Source: Lachnospiraceae bacterium (lineage in GTDB: Bacteria > Bacillota > Clostridia > Lachnospirales > Lachnospiraceae). Taken from it: a stretch of DNA of 64,000 nt. Shown in pieces: positions 55,745-63,869 of the stretch (positions are counted from its first letter, which is position 1; each line of letters opens with the position of its first letter). Made by a program: the position numbers and the translations under genes. A model generated the notes under the pieces. That model was given only the letters and a program-made list of their open reading frames with translations, was not told the origin of the DNA and searched no databases. The stretch is taken from positions 1 through 64,000 of the forward strand of contig JAGAFR010000016.1 in assembly GCA_017612555.1 (NCBI GenBank). Reading direction: 5' to 3'.

Positions 55745-56737
55745 TCAACCTTCCGTAAAGAAGCTTGAAGGGCTGACCTCCGCATAGCACTGTGAGCACA
55801 GACCTTCGATAGCCGCACCGTTGTTGATCTGTATTGACTTACTCTTGATGTTACCCATTATGATGGCGGTAGAATCAAGAACAACGGGGCCCTTAACATC
55901 TATGTCGCCCTTTACGGCTCCTGCGATAACCGCCGAAGTAGCTGACATATTGCCTTTGATAACGGAGCTCTGGCCAACCTTGATGCTTCCGTTGGATACT
56001 ACCTCACCGATTATCCTTGCGCCGTCCGCAAATATCTCTTCAGCCTTGGAATCACCCTCAACATTTCCCGTTACGTTAAGCTTGCCCGCAACGGTAACGT
56101 TACCTTTAACGGTTCCCATGATATCAAGTGATCCGTTGGTCGTGATATCACCCACAACGGTCATGCCGTTGGGGATCACACCTGTTTCGTCAACGCCTTC
56201 AGCATATGTATTGATAGGTGCCGGACGCTCTGTATTCTGAGGGAATATAGGCTCTGTGACCTGATTGGGAACCTCCTGCTTAACAGGCTCCTGTGAGAAT
56301 ATAGGCTCAACCGGAGGCTTGGGCTCTTCCACCTTGGGCTCTTCCGGAGCAAATATAGGCTCAACGACAGGCTTGGGCTCCTCAGCCTTGATCTCTTCCG
56401 TATATACAGGTATCTCAACAGCGGGTGCAGGTGCGGGTTCCGGCTCCGGTACAGGTGCAGGCGCAGGTGCGGGTGCCGGTTCAGGTTCCGGTACTGGTTC
56501 AGGAGCAGGTGCGGGTGCAGGTGCCGGCGCAGGTTCTTCAAACACGGGTTCTGCTGCTGCAGCCGGTGTGTCGTCGAGTCCTTTGATAAGCTCGGCAAGA
56601 TCGTCCTGTCCTATGGGAGCTGCAGACTCTGAAATGGTGTCAACCATCTGCGGAGCTGTTGCGCTTGCTCCTTCCTCCGGCATCAGTTCATTGACCGCCT
56701 GTGATAAATCGTCCTTGAAATCCTTGAAAAAGCTCAT
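55745..56737 (-). CDS. Bactofilin-type polymer-forming protein with Pro-rich N-terminus
   Basis: 330 residues. N-terminal ~55 residues are acidic; then a Pro/Ala/Glu-rich linker with (PAPAPEPxPEPE) repeats and four VEPIF-type repeats (about 65-170). The C-terminal half (about 190-320) is a bactofilin beta-helix (GVIPNGMTVVGDITTNGSLD, GTVKGNVTVAGKLNV, AVIAGAVKGDIDV) with about 10-residue rungs. Bactofilins self-assemble into cytoskeletal scaffolds for wall or polar structures. A short CSQCYAEV near the end is unusual. It is transcribed with a polysaccharide deacetylase, 21 bases upstream, and pyrH, 6 bases downstream. Confidence 0.88.
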   Translation of the reverse strand: MSFFKDFKDDLSQAVNELMPEEGASATAPQMVDTISESAAPIGQDDLAELIKGLDDTPAAAAEPVFEEPAPAPAPAPAPEPVPEPEPAPAPAPAPVPEPEPAPAPAVEIPVYTEEIKAEEPKPVVEPIFAPEEPKVEEPKPPVEPIFSQEPVKQEVPNQVTEPIFPQNTERPAPINTYAEGVDETGVIPNGMTVVGDITTNGSLDIMGTVKGNVTVAGKLNVTGNVEGDSKAEEIFADGARIIGEVVSNGSIKVGQSSVIKGNMSATSAVIAGAVKGDIDVKGPVVLDSTAIIMGNIKSKSIQINNGAAIEGLCSQCYAEVSPSSFFTEG

Positions 56738-56757
56738 TTTGATTCCTCCGTTAATAA

Positions 56758-57687
56758 TTATTGTGTATAGTGATGTATTACGATCGTTGTATCGTCTATG
56801 GGAACTATCGGGATGTCCTTCTCCTGTATCGCCTCTATTATCTCCGGCAATGCTTCGACCGTACTCGTCTTGTTGGAAAGATCATGAAACAGTATCATCG
56901 CCTCTTCGAATTCACACAGATCGCTCAGCGAATTCTCAATGATCTTCTCCTTGGGAAGCATGGGATTGGTGGCATCTCCTGACACTATATTCCAGTCATA
57001 ATAGGTAATGCCGCGTTCATCAAGCACTTTGATGAACTCCTTCATCGGGATCCTTGATACACTGTTGCTGGATCCCCCCGGAAAACGATAACCCGCAGGT
57101 TCCTGCCCGGTCACCTCCACAAGTAGCGAATGGATCTTGTCCAGATCTTCCGTAAATGCATCTACCGATGAATAGATCTCGTTATACTTGTGTGAATACG
57201 AATGCATGCAAAGAACATGACCTTCATCCACTATCCGCTTGTACATCCGGCGAAGATTCTCACTCTCCGTACCCACAACGAAAAAGTTGCCCTTCACGCC
57301 GTATTCGTCGAGTATATCGAGTATCTTCTCCGTGTTTGCCGACGGTCCGTCATCAAAGGTAAGATAGACTCTTGTAGGCCACGTGGTCCTGGTTGACACG
57401 GGCCTTACCTTCCCTCCTTCAATGGCACCAATATCGATCAAAGATAACTCATTGGATATAGCCCCCACAGCATCGCTGAGTTCATCGACCGCAGACCCAA
57501 GAGAACTGACCTTCTCTATAAGGCCGTCCTGATTAGTCGACAGGTGCTCTATCTCTTCCTGCATCGCGTCGATCCTTCTATTTTCCCTGGCTACAAGGAT
57601 AAACAAAGAGATGCACAAGATGATCGATATGAGAAACACAACATACGGACCGAACAAAAGCAACTGCTTTAATCTTCGTACACGCAT
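56758..57687 (-). CDS. Membrane-anchored NodB-type polysaccharide deacetylase
   Basis: 309 residues from ATG 57687 (GGGGG six bases upstream; the ATG two codons earlier abuts it). N-terminal helix at about 10-32, then a coiled coil (ENRRIDAMQEEIEHLSTN...SSLGSAVDEL, about 35-75), and a NodB domain from ~105: motif 1 TFDDGPSANT with the catalytic Asp and first metal Asp, motif 2 MHSYSHKY (HxxxH), motif 3 YRFPGGSSNS. It would deacetylate cell-wall peptidoglycan or another polysaccharide. The motif set is complete. Its own sigma-A promoter lies directly upstream. Confidence 0.92.
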   Translation of the reverse strand: MRVRRLKQLLLFGPYVVFLISIILCISLFILVARENRRIDAMQEEIEHLSTNQDGLIEKVSSLGSAVDELSDAVGAISNELSLIDIGAIEGGKVRPVSTRTTWPTRVYLTFDDGPSANTEKILDILDEYGVKGNFFVVGTESENLRRMYKRIVDEGHVLCMHSYSHKYNEIYSSVDAFTEDLDKIHSLLVEVTGQEPAGYRFPGGSSNSVSRIPMKEFIKVLDERGITYYDWNIVSGDATNPMLPKEKIIENSLSDLCEFEEAMILFHDLSNKTSTVEALPEIIEAIQEKDIPIVPIDDTTIVIHHYTQ

Positions 57688-57709
57688 ACTCATCCCCCAT
57701 ATGTATCAT

Positions 57710-57738
57710 ATTATAGAGTTTTTTATTATCACTTGCAA
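57710..57738 (-). promoter_or_regulatory. Sigma-A promoter of the deacetylase-bactofilin-pyrH unit
   Basis: TTGCAA (57733-57738), 17-base spacer, TATAAT (57710-57715) on the minus strand. Confidence 0.75.
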
Positions 57739-57764
57739 CAATATATTGTAGTTTTGTGAAAAAA

Positions 57765-57798
57765 AGAATAAAAAAAGGAGATGCTCACGCATCTCCTT
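57765..57798 (-). terminator. Rho-independent terminator of the CAP-domain gene
   Basis: 10-bp stem AAGGAGATGC with a 4-base loop and a long T-rich tail on the minus strand, 19 bases past the stop. Confidence 0.9.
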
Positions 57799-57816
57799 AA
57801 AACCTGTTCACTGATA

Positions 57817-58389
57817 TTAATATCCGTACTCCTGAGCCCAGTAGTTCGTTCCCTCATCATCCTGATAGATACCTATAGCCAACTTCTTGAAATCAGGATA
57901 AAGGATGTTCTCCTTGTGAGTAGGGCTGTTCATCCAAGCGGTATTAGCTTCATCAGCACTGTCATAACCGAATGCAAGGTTCTCACCTGCCTGGATCTTA
58001 CTGTTGACCGTACACCACTGACTGCCGTTGGGACGTGTATGTGAGAACTTCTGTGAAGCTTCCTTGGCTCTTACGTTCGATACAGTCTCAAGGTTCTGAT
58101 CCCACTTAAGGCTCTTAAGACCTGCCGAAGCTCTCTCCTCGTTAACCTTGTTGTATGCCTCGAGTGCCTGTGCACGAAGTCCCGTATCCATGTCGGAGGC
58201 GTTCGAAAGAGCTACAGCCTCTGAATCAAGATAAGTAACCTTCTCATTCTGGATGTCTGCAAGTGCACGGAAAGCATCTTCTTCAAGAAGCCCGCCCTGA
58301 ACACCGCTGTTCATTCCGAAATAAGCTGCTGCTGAAACTGCAAGTAATCCGATCGCAGCCAAGCCGGCAATTAATTTCTTGTTCTTCAT
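57817..58389 (-). CDS. CAP/SCP-domain secreted protein
   Basis: 190 residues. N-terminal hydrophobic helix (KLIAGLAAIGLLAVSAAAYF) is a signal peptide or anchor. A CAP domain at about 75-190 (YNKVNEERASAGLKSLKWD, KFSHTRPNGSQWCTVN, AGENLAFGYDSADEANTAWM, SPTHKENILYPDFKKLAIG) contains the His and Glu residues of the CAP cavity. Bacterial CAP proteins are exported, of varied and often unknown function, some linked to spores or the wall. It is monocistronic, with promoter at 58446 and terminator at 57765. Confidence 0.92.
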   Translation of the reverse strand: MKNKKLIAGLAAIGLLAVSAAAYFGMNSGVQGGLLEEDAFRALADIQNEKVTYLDSEAVALSNASDMDTGLRAQALEAYNKVNEERASAGLKSLKWDQNLETVSNVRAKEASQKFSHTRPNGSQWCTVNSKIQAGENLAFGYDSADEANTAWMNSPTHKENILYPDFKKLAIGIYQDDEGTNYWAQEYGY

Positions 58390-58445
58390 AACTTACCTCC
58401 TATAGATAAATGCACATAGCATAACACACTCTTCGGGTTAAATAC

Positions 58446-58474
58446 ATTATGTCACATATATTTTATAAATGCAA
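58446..58474 (-). promoter_or_regulatory. Sigma-A promoter of the CAP-domain gene
   Basis: TTGCAT (58469-58474), 17-base spacer, CATAAT (58446-58451) on the minus strand; about 50 bases of leader with AGGAGG before the ATG. Confidence 0.7.
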
Positions 58475-58622
58475 CACTTTTTTTGAAAAAAGTTACATAA
58501 AAATATTCAGGTGACATAACTTGGTGATATTTCTTTCCCTTTTACTATATAAGACACGTCCGGAACCGAAAACGGTCCAACTTTTTAAAAAAAATCCGAA
58601 ACCGGTCCGGGATCCCGTAAGA

Positions 58623-59402
58623 TCACTTCGGTCTTCTTACGAACAATGCCATAAAATGGCTGTGATGGATGACAAATATCGCAACGATCATGAAAATATG
58701 CGCGATGAACGTTGAGACGAGCACCCCGTTGCCCACGAGAAGATATCCCGATGTAAAGCCCGTATATGCCATGAATCCGGTGTATGCAAGCCCCAGTATC
58801 AAAAGCGGGAAATTCTTCAGCGATTCAAGCATAGTCTGAATGCCTTCGCGAAACGATGCGTCAAAATAAATGAACCGTCCGATCATAAGTCCCAGGAAAT
58901 ACATGATGAAGCCGTCATAGTTGTCGTTCTCGTATATGAACTTGATATAGAAAAATATCAATATCACATAGAGCATTCCAAGGAGCCTTACGCTTCCCCT
59001 TTCCTGCCTTGACAGCTTGCGGAGCGGTATTATGATCCTGTCCAGTATGTTGTTGAACACGATCGACAGGCAGATCATAAGGAGCAGTATCATGTCCTTG
59101 TACCTGTCCCAGAAGTTCCTGAAATCCCCTTCGGGAGAAAATCTGTCGATCAGATAGTATACCGCAAGAAACGACAGTATCGACGCTCCCGAGAACACCA
59201 TCTCATAAAACCTCTGTATCGTATTGTTTGCCTTCTCGTAGTAGTACTGCTTTCTTTCCTCTCTGGGCACGAACCTTGCAGACACAACAACGATAAACAA
59301 TATGTAGAATACGCATATTACCGAGAAGGCAAGCGCCAATGCGAGGAACATCAGCATCTTCCTGCCGTCAAAGTAATGCGCCATATATTCATTAAAAGTC
59401 AT
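58623..59402 (-). CDS. Polytopic membrane protein of unknown function
   Basis: 259 residues with about seven hydrophobic helices (for example FLALALAFSVICVFYILFIV, ASILSFLAVYYLI, MILLLMICLSIVFNNIL, LLGMLYVILIFFYIKFIY, FMIVAIFVIHHSHFMALF). No motif of a known transporter or enzyme is evident; HHSH near the C-terminus could bind metal. It follows the Pro-Thr stalk protein by 18 bases on the same strand, so it is probably the last gene of the flagellar-tail operon. I do not recognise the family. Confidence 0.75.
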   Translation of the reverse strand: MTFNEYMAHYFDGRKMLMFLALALAFSVICVFYILFIVVVSARFVPREERKQYYYEKANNTIQRFYEMVFSGASILSFLAVYYLIDRFSPEGDFRNFWDRYKDMILLLMICLSIVFNNILDRIIIPLRKLSRQERGSVRLLGMLYVILIFFYIKFIYENDNYDGFIMYFLGLMIGRFIYFDASFREGIQTMLESLKNFPLLILGLAYTGFMAYTGFTSGYLLVGNGVLVSTFIAHIFMIVAIFVIHHSHFMALFVRRPK

Positions 59403-59420
59403 ATCTTCTTCCTTTGCGCA

Positions 59421-60116
59421 CTAATTCTTGCGCATCAGTATATTCGCTATCTCTTCGTAGCTTGCTCCGGCAGGTATCGTATGACTGCCGGTGGTAAGCT
59501 TCCTGTCATACCCGTGTGCACACAGGAATGAATTAAAATCCGAAACGCTCGTGATGACTCCCGCTGCCTTCAACTGGTTGCAGACAGTTTCAGACCCGCT
59601 TCCGGGCGACACGTTGATCGTCGCGCCGCCACCCGCCGGTGCTTTTGTCGGCTTGGGCGTTGGTGTAGGCGTCGGTGTAGGCGTCGGTGTCGGTGTCTTC
59701 GTCGGCGTTGGTGTAGGGGTAGGTGTTGGTGTCTTCGTCGGCGTCGGCGTCGGTGTCGGCGTCGGTGTCGGCGTTGGCGTCGGTGTCTTCGTCGGCGTCG
59801 GCGTGGGTGTCGGCGTTGGCGTCGGTGTCGGTGTCGGCGTTGGTGTCTTCGTCGGCGTTGGCGTCGGTGTCGGCGTTGGTGTTGGTGTAGGTGTCGGTGT
59901 CGGCGTCGGTGTTGGCGTCGGTGTAGGTGTCGGCGTCGGCGTAGGTGTCGCCAGGAGCGTCTCGTCTTCCTCTACCATCCCGAGCTCTCTTGCCCGCGAT
60001 TTTATTTCTTCATCCGTCATGGATTCCTTGGATCTCGTTCCGAGAGCAAGCCCCATGACCAGAGCGGTCACTGCGATCCCTATCCCCAGTCCGCGCAAAT
60101 AATACTTCAGTTTCAT
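59421..60116 (-). CDS. Pro-Thr stalk protein with MltG-type LysM-like domain
   Basis: 231 residues. A membrane helix at about 8-26, then an acidic segment and a (PT)n/PTK tract of about 100 residues (about 58-160). The last ~65 residues ([44 protein letters not shown]) match the LysM-like N-terminal domain of endolytic transglycosylase MltG (YceG), but the YceG catalytic domain is missing. It may bind peptidoglycan at the end of an extended stalk. GGAAGATA precedes the ATG. Function and family linkage are inferred. Confidence 0.72.
   Translation of the reverse strand: MKLKYYLRGLGIGIAVTALVMGLALGTRSKESMTDEEIKSRARELGMVEEDETLLATPTPTPTPTPTPTPTPTPTPTPTPTPTPTPTPTKTPTPTPTPTPTPTPTPTPTKTPTPTPTPTPTPTPTPTKTPTPTPTPTPTKTPTPTPTPTPTPTPKPTKAPAGGGATINVSPGSGSETVCNQLKAAGVITSVSDFNSFLCAHGYDRKLTTGSHTIPAGASYEEIANILMRKN
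59650..59950. repeat. Hexanucleotide-like tract encoding the Pro-Thr stalk (gene at 59421)
   Basis: Degenerate GTCGGC/GTCGGT repeats, minus strand coding Pro-Thr, interrupted at intervals by Lys codons (TKTPTP). Resembles the tract at 47821-48031. Confidence 0.85.
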
Positions 60117-60164
60117 TATCTTCCTACCGTATTTTCATAGAAAATCTGACACATTTATCGATAA

Positions 60165-61115
60165 TCAATGGAACAGATCCAGGACAAGCTTGACTTCCCC
60201 GACCCCAAGGCCCAGTGTCTTGGCGATCTGTACCGTATCAAGTCCTTGACCTGCCATTGCAAGTATCTTATCGTTATTGTTCGCCGGCTGCTGTTCCCCG
60301 GCTCCGGCGATCGCTTCAAAATCAGCTGCGGTAGCCGCACCTGCCGCGGGTGCCGAAACATTTACGATGTTTCCTTCCTTGTACGCACCGCCCGAGAGGA
60401 TATCATATACGACCTTTTCCTTAACCGGTTCGGGAGCATCGGCTGTTATGGCTTTCGCGATCGCATCCTTCGGACTGTTTATTCCCAGGAGCTGCGCTTC
60501 AATCTTGGACTGCGTAAGTGCCTTACCGCGTATCTTCTGACTTGTATCCGCCGGCTCCGGGTCCTTGGGCTTGAACACTACAGGTTCAGGCTCGGGGATC
60601 ACGAGGTCGTCAAATACCGACTTCTGTTCCTTGGTAAGGCCCTTTTGGGAAACGGACGCAACGCTCATTCCGCGAAGGAGCGTTTCGGACGCATCGATCG
60701 CGTTATGGGATATGTCTTCTATCTTGTGCGCCGCTGCATCAGCCTCTCTTATCGTGTTCGTAAGATCGGTCTGTTTGTCCTTGAGCATATCGTAGAGGAA
60801 CATGACTTCCTGATGGTTCTTGTTGATCTCATCAAGCACGGTCTCGGCATATTCTCCGACTGCCATGATCTTTTCGTTTGATACCTTCTCAAGCGATCTC
60901 TCAGCCTTGTCAACGGCAAAATCCACCGTTTCGTTCGTTGCCTCACCCACGCGCAGTCTCATGGTATCGACTTCCTGCTCCACAAGACGCCTTGCCTCTT
61001 CTTTTTCGGCAGCGATCTCTTTGTCCGACTTCTTCATCGGAACTTCAGGCATCAGAAAACTTATGACAAAAATAATCACTCCTGTTACAAGGAGTGCTAT
61101 TTCCATAGGCGACAT
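60165..61115 (-). CDS. DUF6115-like membrane/coiled-coil protein
   Basis: 316 residues; GGAGGGTAAG just before the ATG. N-terminal helix (ALLVTGVIIFVISFLM, about 6-24), long coiled coil (about 30-160), an intermediate Pro-rich part, and a C-terminal helix-turn-helix-like motif MAGQGLDTVQIAKTLGLGVGEVKLVL. The arrangement, and the position next to fliA and a DUF342 gene, fit the DUF6115 family of Clostridia. Its role is unknown; a membrane scaffold tied to motility is speculation. Confidence 0.6.
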   Translation of the reverse strand: MSPMEIALLVTGVIIFVISFLMPEVPMKKSDKEIAAEKEEARRLVEQEVDTMRLRVGEATNETVDFAVDKAERSLEKVSNEKIMAVGEYAETVLDEINKNHQEVMFLYDMLKDKQTDLTNTIREADAAAHKIEDISHNAIDASETLLRGMSVASVSQKGLTKEQKSVFDDLVIPEPEPVVFKPKDPEPADTSQKIRGKALTQSKIEAQLLGINSPKDAIAKAITADAPEPVKEKVVYDILSGGAYKEGNIVNVSAPAAGAATAADFEAIAGAGEQQPANNNDKILAMAGQGLDTVQIAKTLGLGVGEVKLVLDLFH

Positions 61116-61132
61116 CTTACCCTCCTGCTGTA

Positions 61133-61444
61133 CTAAATGGTCATGTTAAAACCGCCCGGGTTTATCTTGATGACACGTCCCTCATCGGGAACCTCGTCAG
61201 CTTCCTTCTTCTTACGGTTGGAAAAATACTTGTTCTTCCCTTCCTCTTTGGCATCATGCTCGGTGCCGGCTCCGTCCGCATTGTCCTTCTCGCGCACGGT
61301 ATTGACATGCGAATCATCGTTCTTCTGAAGATCTTCGGAAATGATCACATGCTGGGTATGAGGATGCTCATTCTCATTAGCCTTTATTGCGGAAAAGTCC
61401 ATGGCGCGGACTACCATATTGTTGTTCTCTAAAGGTGATATCAT
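61133..61444 (-). CDS. Small acidic hypothetical protein
   Basis: 103 residues, highly charged, likely disordered (EKDNADGAGTEHDAKEEGKN, KKKEADEVPDEGRVIKINPG). No signal peptide, helix or known motif. The ATG directly follows the DUF342 stop (TGATATG) with AAAGGA upstream, so it is translationally coupled. The C-terminus ends GGFNMTI. It lies between the DUF342 and DUF6115 genes. I do not recognise the family. Confidence 0.7.
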   Translation of the reverse strand: MISPLENNNMVVRAMDFSAIKANENEHPHTQHVIISEDLQKNDDSHVNTVREKDNADGAGTEHDAKEEGKNKYFSNRKKKEADEVPDEGRVIKINPGGFNMTI

Positions 61445-61445
61445 A

Positions 61446-63044
61446 TCAGAATCCTTTTATCCTAACGTCTGCTCCATCTTTGACGAATCTGCTGTGCTGT
61501 GCGGATTTGGTAAGTGTGGTACTCGTATCGTTGATAGTGATCTTGGTTCCGGGATAAGCGAATCCTTCAACCTTAACACAGCTCTCCCTGTCGGAAACTC
61601 CGTCCATCTCATCCATCAGAGCGGTAACATCATTCATCTTTTCATCAAGCTCTGCCTTCATCGTCTTGTACTGTTCGGACAACTGTTTGAAGTACATGAC
61701 CTGTTCGGGGCGAAGCTGCTCGCCGGCCTTGATCTTACCGGTTATCGTAAGCAATACCGGCTCGGCCTGCTCGATCTTCTTCTTAAGGGAAACTATCTCC
61801 GCATTGAGGTTGTTGCAGCGAAGTGTGAGCTTCGGGTCGGTTCCAACCTCTATCTCGGTATTGACTCCCATTTCCGATCCGATAGTCTTGGCGGATACAC
61901 TTGCGGGAGTACGTATCACTCCGCCCGTGATGAATCCGCGCTTACCGGTAACGGTAACTTCTCCCTTGGCGGTAACATTGCTGTGAAGTATTGCCTCCGA
62001 GTGAACGTATCCGCCTGCATTTATGTTGGCATTTTCAATGAACTTGGATATTACGTTTCCGCCGGCATTGATCGTTCCCTTGCCCATGCCGTTCATTCCG
62101 CGGACTATAGTAACGTTTCCTGCCGCATCTATCGTACTGTTCTCAACAACACCTCTGACCTCGACATCGCCGTCTGCCTTTACAGAAAAACCGGTCTTGA
62201 CGTTTCCGAGAACACATACATTACCCGAATATTCGATATCACCGGTCGCATTATCGACGTCACTTACTTCGTATACATCCGATACGAAAACCTTGCCTTC
62301 CACAAGTGACGCATGTCCGTCGACCATCGATGTGATCGTAAGTTCGTCGGCCGAAAGCTCGATGTTGCGTCCGAACTTAAGTGTCAGTTTCTTAACTTCA
62401 TGAGGTGGAAGAGTATCACCGGTAATATTATATCCGGGCTCTCCGGGTACCTCTTTTGTAAGAGTCGCAAGCTTATCACCCTTCTTGACAAGACTGATGG
62501 CCGAAAGCGAATGGAAGTCCACCGAACCGTCCTCGTTGAGCTTGGGCTTAAGATTCGGATTGGTATTAAAATAATACTCTATCGACGCATCCTGTCCCAG
62601 CGTAGGCTCCAGTCCTCTGGCAAGAACATAATCCGTACAGTAATGCCTGTCCTTAAGATAAGCATCTATTGCCGCATCATCAACACCTTTAACGACTCCC
62701 TGAAGCTTAAGCGTACTCTTGATGTCTGCGGGATTAAGCTCGGCACCCTGTGTTGAAGGAGGATAGAACCTGCACGTAGCCGTCATCTTATCGGGACTTA
62801 CCATGACCCTGAAGCTCTCGGGACACGGAATTCCCTTCTTGGGCGCTATCTTGATGTTCTCCTGCTTGGACAGCCCGTCTATCACCTTCTTGATAGCGAC
62901 TATATCTATATTCGGGAATCCTTTGGATACAAGGTAATCCCTCATCTCATCAACCTGGATCGGCTCACCGCCGTCCTCAGGCGGGAACAGACTGACATAA
63001 GATTCGGTGTCGGAAAACTGGATCTTGAAATAGCCGTTCTTCAT
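61446..63044 (-). CDS. DUF342 / FapA-domain polymer-forming protein
   Basis: 532 residues, typical DUF342 length; GGGGAGG precedes the ATG. N-terminal ~200 residues include a KH-like/FapA N domain. The middle (about 200-400) is a repetitive beta-helix (GDIEYSGNVCVLGNVKTGF, GDVEVRGVVENSTID, GTINAGGNVISKF, ANINAGGYVHSE, KGEVTVTGKRG). A C-terminal coiled coil (EIVSLKKKIEQAEP, KQLSEQYKTMKAELDEKMND) precedes a short beta domain. The polyGly/Asn rungs resemble the bactofilin encoded at 55745. Role is undetermined; it is a regular neighbour of fliA in this group. Confidence 0.85.
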   Translation of the reverse strand: MKNGYFKIQFSDTESYVSLFPPEDGGEPIQVDEMRDYLVSKGFPNIDIVAIKKVIDGLSKQENIKIAPKKGIPCPESFRVMVSPDKMTATCRFYPPSTQGAELNPADIKSTLKLQGVVKGVDDAAIDAYLKDRHYCTDYVLARGLEPTLGQDASIEYYFNTNPNLKPKLNEDGSVDFHSLSAISLVKKGDKLATLTKEVPGEPGYNITGDTLPPHEVKKLTLKFGRNIELSADELTITSMVDGHASLVEGKVFVSDVYEVSDVDNATGDIEYSGNVCVLGNVKTGFSVKADGDVEVRGVVENSTIDAAGNVTIVRGMNGMGKGTINAGGNVISKFIENANINAGGYVHSEAILHSNVTAKGEVTVTGKRGFITGGVIRTPASVSAKTIGSEMGVNTEIEVGTDPKLTLRCNNLNAEIVSLKKKIEQAEPVLLTITGKIKAGEQLRPEQVMYFKQLSEQYKTMKAELDEKMNDVTALMDEMDGVSDRESCVKVEGFAYPGTKITINDTSTTLTKSAQHSRFVKDGADVRIKGF

Positions 63045-63069
63045 TATAACCTCCCCAAAAGTATCGTCC

Positions 63070-63840
63070 CTACTGGACCGAAGTAAGTATTCCCATGTAA
63101 TTGCCCATCTTGTTCTTCATCTTGCCAAGCGCCTTCGTGTGAAGCTGCGACACGCGCGACTCGGATACTTCAAGAACATTGCTTATTTCCTTGAGTGTCA
63201 GTTCCTCATAATAATACAGTACGACGACCATCCTCTCTTTTTCCGTCAGCAGGTTAAGTGCTTCACCAAGCATCTGCTTAAGCTCTTCCTGCTCAAGGTG
63301 TTCTTCGGGACGTGCCGGCTGTGAGGACAACCCTCTGTTATCGGCTATATCGCTTCCCTGTTCCACAAAATCGTCAAGAGAAACAACATTCGTGACGTTC
63401 ATCTGTGACTGCCAGTTAGCGTATTCTTCTTCGGATATGCCCAGTGCCATCGCAACCTGTTCGTCGGTGGCGGTCTTACCGGTCTCGGCTTCTACCTCCG
63501 CTATAGCGGCAGTTATCTGTTTTTGACGCTGGCGGACCGTCCTGGGTATCCAGTCCATTTTTCTGATCTGATCGAGAATTGATCCTCTGATCCTTAGGGA
63601 TGCATATGTCTCGAACTTAACATCCTTACCGGCATCAAACTTGTCGATCGCATCGATCAGTCCGAATATCCCGTATCCGCACAGATCATCGTATTCGACA
63701 TTATACCCCAGGTACATAGACAGACGCCCCGCTACGAGCTTAACGAGCGGAGCATACTCAAGTATTAGTTTTTCACGAAGCTCGGGAGTGGGTTTTTGTG
63801 AATACTCCTTCCATAACTTCAGTTTTGCACCTTCATCCAT
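63070..63840 (-). CDS. fliA: RNA polymerase sigma factor FliA/WhiG family (sigma-28)
   Basis: 256 residues. Region 2 includes EYDDLCGYGIFGLIDAIDKF and KFETYASLRIRGSILDQIRK plus the diagnostic DWIPRTVR. Region 3 has TGKTATDEQVAMALGIS. Region 4 has LTLKEISNVLEVSESRVSQL with the -35 recognition helix. It directs transcription of late flagellar and chemotaxis genes; the flagellin at 12494 has a fitting promoter. It heads a run of coupled genes on the minus strand and follows an unidentified gene by 30 bases. Confidence 0.97.
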   Translation of the reverse strand: MDEGAKLKLWKEYSQKPTPELREKLILEYAPLVKLVAGRLSMYLGYNVEYDDLCGYGIFGLIDAIDKFDAGKDVKFETYASLRIRGSILDQIRKMDWIPRTVRQRQKQITAAIAEVEAETGKTATDEQVAMALGISEEEYANWQSQMNVTNVVSLDDFVEQGSDIADNRGLSSQPARPEEHLEQEELKQMLGEALNLLTEKERMVVVLYYYEELTLKEISNVLEVSESRVSQLHTKALGKMKNKMGNYMGILTSVQ

Positions 63841-63869
63841 ATGCCCCTCCGAAAGATACTATACCTCCC

